In this document: piece after piece, positions 1 through 5,326 of the stretch
Layout: every line of letters begins with the position of its first letter
Numbering within the stretch: position 1 is the first letter of the stretch
Assembly (NCBI GenBank): GCA_030589605.1
Contig: JAUUVJ010000325.1
Location: 1 to 5,326 of the forward strand
Reading direction: 5' to 3'
Source: Candidatus Hodarchaeota archaeon
Lineage (GTDB): Archaea; Asgardarchaeota; Heimdallarchaeia; Hodarchaeales; Hodarchaeaceae
DNA: 5,326 nt
Made by a program: the position numbers and the translations under genes
The notes under the pieces: model-generated
Database searches by the model: none
Seen by the model: only the letters and a program-made list of their open reading frames with translations
Told to the model about the DNA's origin: nothing

Positions 1-12
1 AATCTTAGAAGT

Positions 13-636
13 TCAAGCAAACATAAATCTCTTTAAGCTTAAATCAGAAATCTCAATAGAAATAACTTCGGTTTCAGTTGTGACAGGCAAATAACTAGGC
101 CAACAGCCTCCTTCCTGGTTGTCTACCCCGAGGTTATCAATTACAAAATCTAGTCCACAATTTTTACATCTCATATTATTACCTACTTGGGTATACCCTT
201 TTTTTTCTGTATAGCAAACATCACAGGCATCTATAGCGACACGAACTAAATTATCTGTTCCTCTTACCGTGAAATACCTTATTGAAACCCCATTATCGTT
301 GTAACTGAAGAATTTTGCTGTGTTAGTAATATCTGACATCTCTATCTGAATAGTATCTCCAATTTGTTCACCAGTACCTGTTTGTGAAGAAGAATTAGAA
401 CCTGGAGGATTGAACAAAAACATTGAGACAAATAAAATTGAAATCACAATTGCAATCGCAGGTAAAATTACTATTTTTTTCGATTTAGGTATTGAATTTG
501 AAGTTTCGATATTTGTTTTAGTTTGTCTTTGTTGTATTTTTGTAAAAGTTGCTAGTGTATCTTCTAATACCTCATTTGAGGGCTGTTTTGTTTCAGTAGG
601 AGGTTTTTTATATTTTGTATATCGTTTACGAGGCAT
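13..636 (-). CDS. Membrane-anchored DUF2318 / FtrD-like cysteine-rich protein
   Basis: This 207-residue protein has a basic, Lys/Thr/Pro-rich N-terminal tail (about residues 1-53), one hydrophobic transmembrane segment (about 55-75) and a Ser/Gly-rich linker. A C-terminal domain (about 93-195) follows. The domain has the order ...RYFTVRG..., AIDACDVCY (Cys138, Cys141), a GY motif, CKNCG (Cys157, Cys160) and EGGCWP (Cys178). This CxxC/CxxC/GGC layout is that of the DUF2318 family, named for the membrane iron-sulfur-type protein FtrD of iron-uptake systems. From the positive-inside rule I infer a cytoplasmic tail and an extracytoplasmic cysteine domain that binds metal or takes part in redox chemistry. 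The classical FtrD is reported as a polytopic membrane protein; here only one membrane segment is seen, and no Ftr1-type permease is in the window. The start is the ATG at 634-636, because a purine-rich RBS precedes it; a TTG at 676-678 would add 14 residues but lies upstream of the predicted transcription start. The stop is TGA. Family call fairly sure; function and metal uncertain. Confidence 0.82.
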   Translation of the reverse strand: MPRKRYTKYKKPPTETKQPSNEVLEDTLATFTKIQQRQTKTNIETSNSIPKSKKIVILPAIAIVISILFVSMFLFNPPGSNSSSQTGTGEQIGDTIQIEMSDITNTAKFFSYNDNGVSIRYFTVRGTDNLVRVAIDACDVCYTEKKGYTQVGNNMRCKNCGLDFVIDNLGVDNQEGGCWPSYLPVTTETEVISIEISDLSLKRFMFA

Positions 637-639
637 TTT

Positions 640-649
640 ATCATCTTCT
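640..649 (-). promoter_or_regulatory. Ribosome binding site of the DUF2318 gene
   Basis: The minus strand reads AGAAGATGAT, matching 8 of 10 positions of the archaeal Shine-Dalgarno consensus AGGAGGTGAT. Its purine core lies about 7 bases before the ATG at 634-636. It supports that ATG over the upstream in-frame TTG at 676-678. Confidence 0.45.
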
Positions 650-695
650 AGACAGAATAAGTGGGATATTGAGATCAATCAAAATATTTTCTACA

Positions 696-710
696 CATTT
701 AAATATTTTA
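696..710 (-). promoter_or_regulatory. Candidate TATA box of the DUF2318 gene
   Basis: The minus strand reads TAAAATATTTAAATG, which resembles an archaeal TATA box with an A-rich BRE-like stretch before it. Transcription would start roughly 25 bases downstream, near 670-676, giving a leader of about 35-40 bases to the ATG at 636. A second A/T box (minus TATTTAAAAT, about 722-731) is an alternative. The whole region is AT-rich, so chance matches are likely. Confidence 0.35.
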
Positions 711-811
711 ACATCCATAACATTTTAAATAAGAATTTCATTATAAAACAATTCCATCGTATACCTTGTTTACCCATCGCTAAACATTGAGAATAACATT
801 CCCATTTACTC

Positions 812-830
812 TGAAACTAAAAGTTAAAAA
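812..830 (-). terminator. T-rich terminator candidate after mcm
   Basis: Five bases after the mcm TAG stop, the minus strand carries TTTTTAACTTTTAGTTTCA, with runs of five, four and three T. Archaeal RNA polymerase terminates at such oligo-T stretches without needing a hairpin. The position between mcm and a gene with its own candidate promoter fits the end of a gins23-mcm transcript. No clear stem-loop was seen before it. Confidence 0.4.
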
Positions 831-835
831 CAGAT

Positions 836-3800
836 CTATGGTTTTTTGACATGACCAGTTTCAGGTTCGAATAAAACTCCCCGTCGTGTCATTTCATCAA
901 TCGCTCTGACCACTAGAGATTTATCTAAACCTTCTTTGATTGCTTCGTCTATTATATCCTTAATAGTGACTGGTTCATCGTCTGCTTTTTCTAACATCCT
1001 ATCGATTAAATTGTCTATTTGATCTAATTTTCGTCGTGATTTTGCACTATGACCTGATGACATCCTATCAATATCTAATTTCCCTGTATCAGTATCTTTG
1101 GCTAATTTTTCTAATGTAGCATTCATTAAATTGACTGCACCCGCTGCATCATCGTATGATACTTCGTCACTCAATCGCATTTTAGCACGAGCCTCAGATA
1201 ATCTAACAAGTGATTCTAATTGCCGAGGAGTAATTGCAATTGGATCAGGACCCTTTTCATCTATTTTTCCACTTGATTGACGCAAATCCTTGTAGTATTC
1301 AAGTATACGCTCCTTGGCTTCATCAGTTAACCGAGGATGGACTTCTCGTCTAGCATAAGCAATATACTTGCGAAGTAGATCTTGATCAATTGGGGGGTCC
1401 TTCGATAAAGTCTGAGATTGATGCATATTCAAGATATGAGTTGCTTTATCATGGTCTTCTTGGGGATGAGGTTTATCCTCTAAAACAAACAGTAAATCAA
1501 ATCGAGAGAGGAGGGTTGATGGAAGATTCAGGTTCTCTGCAGTAGCTCTATAGGGATTCCATCTACCACGTCGAGGATTGGCGGCTGCAAGAATTGAAGT
1601 ACGGGCATTTAAGGTAGCAACGATTCCTGCTTTAGCTATACTAATCGTGTTATGCAAAATTAGACCATGACTTATGAAAGTCTTTGTTGGGTTTAGTGTC
1701 ACATCATAAACCCAAGATGTTTTATTTTCCCCTGTATTCTCTATTTTTTCCACATTCTTTATTCGTAACCATCTGAATTGCTTTAGCTTCTCGATATAGT
1801 TAATCGCCTTTTTAACATCTGCTAGAACCTCTGAGAAGGCGATTTGTACATCTGCTAAAACAGCTGTCCTTCGTTGTAGAGTATATCCACCATTTTCAAC
1901 ATAATCAATTATCCCTCTTCTACCATTGATGATATTTGCGATTTGAGCTTGTGAGTAACCAATTCCTTCACGGAATTGACGTAAATCAGAATTATTTGGG
2001 AAATTATTCTCTAAGATGTAGATTCTTTCTTTTAGTGTATCTAAATATTTATCAATAACATCTACTGTTATACCATAATTACCTTTCAGATGTTGTTGAA
2101 AATATCCATTATAAGTTAAACCCAATTTCTTTAAACAGTTTTTTATGATTTTACCAGCACTAGGGGGTAAGACATCATGGCTTCTATTCATGCGCTTACT
2201 TCGTTTTACTAGTTTTTCTAGTTTTGAATTAGAACGAAGTTCAGGGATGATCTGATCTGCAAAAACAGCCAAATAATCTCCACGAATATACACTTTGTAC
2301 CTTATTCTCTCTTCTTTTCCAATTGGAGTAAGATAATTACTGGAAAGAAGACGAGTATGTATACCTAAGGATAATAATAAATCTTGATAATCATGAGCGA
2401 GACCTTTTGATGATGTTGAAAAAGCAAATGATTCACTTTCAATTGCTCCATCACCATGAAAAGCAGCATTTAGAAAAGCCACTCTGATGGATTCAGTTGC
2501 AACAAAAATTTGATGAGGAATTCGTTTTACAAGACTTTTCTTCATTAATTTGGGAAAATTAATCTTCATATAGTTAAATAACGATTTAGAGATGATTCGT
2601 AAAACTCGCCCTTTCTCTACATTATCAATAGGGTCAATACTAAATGAATCATTTATGACAGCTTTCATATCTCGAATGATATCAGGATCAGTATTACTTA
2701 ATCCAACTTCCATTGAAGAACCTTGATAAGAATATCCTTCTGATGCATAGTACCCTAAAAATCGGGCAAAGGATTCATTTATAGATGTGGGTAAACTAAT
2801 TTTTTTTCTACCCAATTCAATATCCGTATTAAGGGGAATTTCATTAGAGGAAAAACTCATTCTTCGAATAGCAGGTACAAAAGTATCTGTTTTTACATCT
2901 TCAGCAGGGAGTTCATCAATAAATTCATCCTGAAACACAAAAATTGGATGTTCAGGTGTCACTAAAAGATCTCGTCCATTAGAATATTCAATTTTGATGA
3001 AAAATTTCGGCGCATTATGACGACTAACCTGATCAACATTCAGATGAAAGAAACAATCAAAATCAGAACTATATAGACTTTCATTTAAATGATCAAGAGG
3101 CAAAATCTCACAATTTACACCTTTTACCGTTTTTTCCATATTTTGATTCATTAAATTATCAACATAGGAACCGATGGTAACTTTTTTCCCATTAGATAAT
3201 GTCAATTCAAAAGAAGGATGATAAGAATGTTGTTCCATCGCCTCATGTATTGCAACACGATCATCTGGTCGCATTTTATCAAATTCATCAATCATTGCGA
3301 TACCTTGGTCAGCTAATACTAATACTCCAGCCTCAAGTGTAATTTCACCTGTATCTGGATCACGTAACACAGCAGCCGTTAATCCCGCAGCTGTGCTGCC
3401 CTTTCCTGTCGTGTATATCGCTCTTGGAGCTAATTTAGAGATGAATTTAAGTATTTGTGACTTTCCAACTCCCGGATCACCTATTAATAGAATATTTGAT
3501 TCCCCTCTAAGCTTTATACCATCGGGAGTTTCTTTCAATGTCCCTCCGAATAATAGGGAAGCAATTGCTTCTTTTACATCATCATGGCCGTAAATTGAGG
3601 GTGCTAATGAATCACGGATTTTTTCGATAACATAAGGAGATTTCGACAGATCAATTATTTTTAATAACTCTTCCTCTGAAATGTCTAGATCTACATATTC
3701 AGCTTTTTCTTTGTCTATTGAAACGCCTTGGAAAAACTTGGAATATGTTGCTAGCTGTCCCCTTTTTAATAAACGAGACGCTCTTGCCTTAAGAATACCG

Positions 3801-4486
3801 ACTACCTCAATTCTGTCTCCTGGTCTAGCTTGATCAACTAGATCATCTAAGACATGGATGATTAGATTTTGTGGTAGTTGTCCTGGCGGTAATTCTTCAG
3901 GTTTTTCCTGTAAGGTGATCTTTTGCCAATCAATAAATATACTTTTTTCTAATTGAAGTATAAGTGATCCTTTGCGTTGACATTGTTCATTTCTGCATTG
4001 ATATGGAGGATTATAAATCCCTTCAGGGAAATCTGTAATCTGATTTTGCTCGCCACATGATACACATTTAAAATTCGCTCTTATCATCATAGGTTTAGGT
4101 TCAGTAACCCCAATGACAATTCCTTCAAAACAGGTTAAAAGACCTAAATGCTCTGTTTTTAGTGAACGGAGGGATAATTTTTTAGTCATATCTTCAATTC
4201 TAACATAGACCCGATTTAATCTTTCCAGATATTCGGGACTGATTTGAGCCAATATTGATTTTAGAATTTCCACTCCTACTTGAAAACATTCCTCGGGATT
4301 GATTACTATTTCTTCTGCTAGCTTTGAATCCTGAACAAGTAAATCATTGTATGAAATATTAAGGCTGCGTGAACCTTGTCTTTCCATTAGACGAATCTTC
4401 TCATAATAATATAGATTCCCCTCTTTATCTGTAAAATCTTCAATAAACGATTGAAAGCGGCCTTTTATATCAAATGAATAACCCAT
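836..4486 (-). CDS. mcm: Replicative DNA helicase MCM, with an in-frame intein
   Basis: This gene encodes the archaeal minichromosome maintenance helicase, a hexameric AAA+ ATPase that unwinds DNA at the fork. The precursor is 1216 residues; removing the intein (421-946) leaves 690, normal for archaeal MCM. In order it shows an N-terminal domain with a C4 zinc site (Cys141, Cys144, Cys164, Cys169), an allosteric loop region (about 195-210) and an N-terminal hairpin rich in Arg/Lys (about 230-250). The AAA+ core has Walker A GDPGVGKS (336-343, Lys342), a helix-2 insert (about 366-390) and Walker B MIDEFDK (Asp400, Glu401). After the intein come the pre-sensor-1 hairpin (Lys952), sensor-1 Asn970, arginine finger LLSRFD (Arg995), sensor-2 Arg1088 and a C-terminal winged-helix region (about 1153-1216). 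No key residue is missing. The ATG start lies 15 bases after the gins23 TAG stop, and a weak RBS-like GGTTGAT (4496-4502) overlaps that stop, suggesting translational coupling. The gene ends in TAG. Confidence 0.97.
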   Translation of the reverse strand: MGYSFDIKGRFQSFIEDFTDKEGNLYYYEKIRLMERQGSRSLNISYNDLLVQDSKLAEEIVINPEECFQVGVEILKSILAQISPEYLERLNRVYVRIEDMTKKLSLRSLKTEHLGLLTCFEGIVIGVTEPKPMMIRANFKCVSCGEQNQITDFPEGIYNPPYQCRNEQCQRKGSLILQLEKSIFIDWQKITLQEKPEELPPGQLPQNLIIHVLDDLVDQARPGDRIEVVGILKARASRLLKRGQLATYSKFFQGVSIDKEKAEYVDLDISEEELLKIIDLSKSPYVIEKIRDSLAPSIYGHDDVKEAIASLLFGGTLKETPDGIKLRGESNILLIGDPGVGKSQILKFISKLAPRAIYTTGKGSTAAGLTAAVLRDPDTGEITLEAGVLVLADQGIAMIDEFDKMRPDDRVAIHEAMEQHSYHPSFELTLSNGKKVTIGSYVDNLMNQNMEKTVKGVNCEILPLDHLNESLYSSDFDCFFHLNVDQVSRHNAPKFFIKIEYSNGRDLLVTPEHPIFVFQDEFIDELPAEDVKTDTFVPAIRRMSFSSNEIPLNTDIELGRKKISLPTSINESFARFLGYYASEGYSYQGSSMEVGLSNTDPDIIRDMKAVINDSFSIDPIDNVEKGRVLRIISKSLFNYMKINFPKLMKKSLVKRIPHQIFVATESIRVAFLNAAFHGDGAIESESFAFSTSSKGLAHDYQDLLLSLGIHTRLLSSNYLTPIGKEERIRYKVYIRGDYLAVFADQIIPELRSNSKLEKLVKRSKRMNRSHDVLPPSAGKIIKNCLKKLGLTYNGYFQQHLKGNYGITVDVIDKYLDTLKERIYILENNFPNNSDLRQFREGIGYSQAQIANIINGRRGIIDYVENGGYTLQRRTAVLADVQIAFSEVLADVKKAINYIEKLKQFRWLRIKNVEKIENTGENKTSWVYDVTLNPTKTFISHGLILHNTISIAKAGIVATLNARTSILAAANPRRGRWNPYRATAENLNLPSTLLSRFDLLFVLEDKPHPQEDHDKATHILNMHQSQTLSKDPPIDQDLLRKYIAYARREVHPRLTDEAKERILEYYKDLRQSSGKIDEKGPDPIAITPRQLESLVRLSEARAKMRLSDEVSYDDAAGAVNLMNATLEKLAKDTDTGKLDIDRMSSGHSAKSRRKLDQIDNLIDRMLEKADDEPVTIKDIIDEAIKEGLDKSLVVRAIDEMTRRGVLFEPETGHVKKP
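1649..3226 (-). mobile_element. MCM intein with LAGLIDADG homing endonuclease
   Basis: This 526-residue protein-splicing element spans precursor residues 421-946. It starts with Ser421 (SYHPSFEL, aligning with block A, where position 7 is usually Glu) and ends with LILHN at Asn946, followed by Thr947. Further splicing residues are block B TPEHP (Thr510, His513) and block F VYDV (Asp928, with His940 further on). The endonuclease has LAGLIDADG motif 1 FLGYYASEGY (576-585, acidic Glu583), block D KRIP (Lys654), motif 2 FLNAAFHGDG (671-680, Asp679) and a block H-like LLLSLGI. It should therefore cut an intein-less mcm allele at this site and spread by homing, as known for this family. The boundary was set because joining ...AMEQH to TISIAKAG... 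restores the uninterrupted MCM motif, and Ser is a legal first intein residue. The reading frame is continuous with no decay. The element looks more AT-rich than the host gene. Confidence 0.95.
1886..1984 (-). other. Helix-turn-helix-like segment inside the intein
   Basis: Precursor residues 835-867 run LRQFREGIGYSQAQIANIIN and then GRRGIIDYVENG. The spacing of LRxxRExxGxSQxxIAxxI followed by a xxYxExG-like end resembles a lambda-repressor/XRE-type helix-turn-helix. It lies between the endonuclease motifs and the C-terminal splicing blocks. By inference it is an accessory DNA-recognition region that helps the endonuclease bind its target. This is a pattern judgement by eye, and the loop between the helices is not perfectly typical. 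Confidence 0.5.
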
Positions 4487-4501
4487 ATACGTCCCATCAA
4501 C

Positions 4502-5086
4502 CTATTTACTTATAAATTCATCTTTCCAATACTGTACTAAATCTACTATCTTATTAAAGAGAACATGTTCTGAAACAGTCATATTTGTTTGTTTTCGTGT
4601 AGATGTTGTTTGTTTATCAGCCATTTTTACCAGTTTCGAAATGCGTTCAACAGTTAATTGATTAAATTTCGATTTCCGTCTTTTATTTTCCAATTCACTA
4701 AATGTGGAATCTTTTAATTCTTCTGAAAGAACGATATTTTTCATAATAGTATGCAAGAAAGGATGTACTGGTTGTAATTCGCCTGAACGGAGTTCACTTC
4801 GTAATACTGCTGTCATATCCTGCAAACTAGTTGGAATATCCTTTTTAAAATCTTCAATAATCGAACGATCAAATAACACTTCAGCAATAAAATATGGAAT
4901 TTCTATTCGACTTCCTTTTGTCGATCTAGGAATATTATAACCATCATATGAAAATCCAGTAAATTCTTTAATGAATTTGACCTTAACCTTACTTTCACTT
5001 TGTTCAAATTTTAATCTTGCTAGCTCAGATACTAGTTCAGATTGTTCAAAGGCTATATCTGTAGATTCAGAAGATTTAAGCAACAT
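4502..5086 (-). CDS. gins23: GINS complex subunit, Gins23 (Psf2/Psf3) type
   Basis: This 194-residue protein is a subunit of the archaeal GINS complex, which joins MCM and the Cdc45/RecJ-like protein to form the active replicative helicase. After a charged N-terminal stretch (1-33), a beta-rich segment (about 34-70) contains the IEIPYFIAEVL motif (61-71), like the conserved V/IPxWxAxxL of Psf2/Psf3. A long helical domain follows, with LRSELRSGELQPVHPFLH (95-112), a Lys/Arg-rich stretch (134-142) and a C-terminal helix ending in YWKDEFISK. The order of the small beta domain before the helical domain is that of Gins23, not Gins51. Length is normal for the family. The gene lies 15 bases before mcm, in the same frame, an archaeal gene pairing known from Pyrococcus and Sulfolobus. 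The ATG at 5084-5086 has a purine-rich RBS just upstream. The identification rests on both motif and neighbour; without mcm beside it the sequence alone would be less certain. Confidence 0.8.
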   Translation of the reverse strand: MLLKSSESTDIAFEQSELVSELARLKFEQSESKVKVKFIKEFTGFSYDGYNIPRSTKGSRIEIPYFIAEVLFDRSIIEDFKKDIPTSLQDMTAVLRSELRSGELQPVHPFLHTIMKNIVLSEELKDSTFSELENKRRKSKFNQLTVERISKLVKMADKQTTSTRKQTNMTVSEHVLFNKIVDLVQYWKDEFISK

Positions 5087-5090
5087 TAAC

Positions 5091-5096
5091 CCTTCT
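5091..5096 (-). promoter_or_regulatory. Ribosome binding site of gins23
   Basis: The minus strand reads AGAAGG, five of six matches to AGGAGG, four bases before the ATG at 5084-5086. It supports that start codon. Confidence 0.45.
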
Positions 5097-5110
5097 TTTT
5101 ACATTTAGAA

Positions 5111-5130
5111 TTGAAATATTGAAATAATCG
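5111..5130 (-). promoter_or_regulatory. Weak promoter candidate before gins23
   Basis: The 88 bases between the upstream partial ORF and gins23 are AT-rich. On the minus strand, A/T boxes ATTATTT and CAATATTT lie about 30-40 bases before the gins23 ATG, preceded by a run of seven A. A start about 25 bases downstream would give a very short leader. The match to an archaeal TATA box is poor, so gins23 may instead be read through from upstream. Confidence 0.2.
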
Positions 5131-5174
5131 TTTTTTTCTTCTATTCTTGAATACTGTCCTGTTCGAATTATGTC

Positions 5175-5326
5175 TTACTTCAAAACTTCTGAACAGAAGT
5201 TGTATTCTTTACCATAATTGTGATGATAACTGAATAGATAGAATAATCTATGTTTTTCACTAGATAAGTCTCTTTCAACCATTGATATAAGAGTTTTCTC
5301 CGCTCTTGACAAAGAATTCCTCTTAT
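5175..5326 (-). CDS. Possible 3' end of an upstream gene (partial, unknown)
   Basis: An open frame enters from the right edge (first full codon at 5322-5324) and ends with TAA at 5175-5177, giving 49 residues. It includes SMVERDLSSEKHRLFYLF and a tail ending NFCSEVLK. The amino-acid mix looks like a normal soluble protein end and codon use resembles the neighbours. An internal ATG at 5280-5282 could also make a 35-residue small protein. I do not recognise the product. Caution: a second minus-strand frame is also open from the edge to a TGA at 5180-5182, so length alone does not prove coding. If real, the gene ends 88 bases before gins23 and could be part of the same operon. Confidence 0.4.
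   Translation of the reverse strand, partial: KRNSLSRAEKTLISMVERDLSSEKHRLFYLFSYHHNYGKEYNFCSEVLK
5184..5201. repeat. Perfect 8-bp inverted repeat with 2-base centre
   Basis: AACTTCTG and CAGAAGTT flank a two-base AA centre. The sequence is palindromic DNA, and as RNA it would fold as a short hairpin with a four-base loop after opening one pair. No T-run follows on the minus strand, so it is not a typical terminator. It lies within the last codons of the possible upstream ORF, about 100 bases before gins23. It could be a binding site for a dimeric regulator or chance. Confidence 0.5.

Noticed and set aside
637..678. A 14-residue N-terminal extension of the DUF2318 protein from the TTG at 676-678
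   Set aside because: The ATG at 636 has the better ribosome binding site, the likely transcription start lies at or after the TTG, and the extra residues are not typical of a signal or anchor.
691..777. Minus-strand small ORF of 28 codons in the intergenic region, with a hydrophobic, Met/Leu/Phe-rich product
   Set aside because: It has no clear ribosome binding site, overlaps the candidate TATA boxes of the DUF2318 gene, and its composition is expected of random AT-rich DNA.
410..790. Plus-strand open frame of 126 codons
   Set aside because: Its first part is antisense to the tail and membrane segment of the DUF2318 gene, and it runs on into AT-rich intergenic DNA. The Ile/Phe-rich product reflects antisense composition and matches no recognised domain.
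1098..1280. Plus-strand open frame of 60 codons
   Set aside because: It lies wholly antisense to the conserved C-terminal part of MCM and has no recognisable domain.
3227..3232. Intein starting at Gln419 or His420 instead of Ser421
   Set aside because: His is not an accepted first intein residue, and starting at Gln would leave the spliced MCM two residues short compared with the usual EQQT motif. Ser421 gives full length and block A alignment.
3393..3593. Plus-strand open frame of 66 codons
   Set aside because: It is antisense to the Walker A region of MCM, whose strong conservation explains the lack of stops.
4704..4940. Plus-strand open frame of 78 codons
   Set aside because: It is antisense to gins23, with no domain and no supporting start signal.
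5184..5201. The inverted repeat as an intrinsic terminator
   Set aside because: No T-run follows the repeat on either strand, and the two-base centre is too tight for a standard terminator hairpin.

Overview
The window comes from a low-GC archaeon. It carries an archaeal-type replicative helicase (MCM), directly preceded by a Gins23-type GINS subunit, an arrangement known from other archaea such as Pyrococcus and Sulfolobus. Purine-rich ribosome-binding-like sequences and TATA-like A/T boxes fit this reading. The exact lineage cannot be fixed from sequence alone; an Asgard-type or other mesophilic, AT-rich archaeon is a guess.

All supported genes lie on the minus strand, so the window reads from right to left. 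At the right edge (5175-5326) is what may be the 3' end of an upstream gene, containing a perfect 8-bp inverted repeat. After an 88-base gap comes gins23 (4502-5086). Fifteen bases further on is mcm (836-4486). An AT-rich intergenic region (637-835) follows, holding a T-rich terminator candidate for the replication operon and a TATA-like promoter candidate for the last gene. That gene (13-636) encodes a single-pass membrane-anchored protein with a DUF2318/FtrD-like cysteine domain.

The main feature is a 526-residue intein with a LAGLIDADG homing endonuclease inside the MCM motor domain (1649-3226). It sits between Walker B and the pre-sensor-1 hairpin. The splicing residues (Ser1, TxxH, the block F Asp, terminal His-Asn, Thr+1) and both endonuclease acidic residues are present, so it looks intact for both activities. 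Splicing would give a 690-residue MCM of normal archaeal length. The intein also carries a helix-turn-helix-like segment after the endonuclease and looks more AT-rich than its host gene.

Functionally, gins23 and mcm encode two parts of the CMG-like replicative helicase (MCM, GINS and a Cdc45/RecJ-like partner not in this window). They are probably co-transcribed and translationally coupled. The DUF2318 protein is probably a separate unit with a redox or metal-related role outside the membrane and no evident link to replication.
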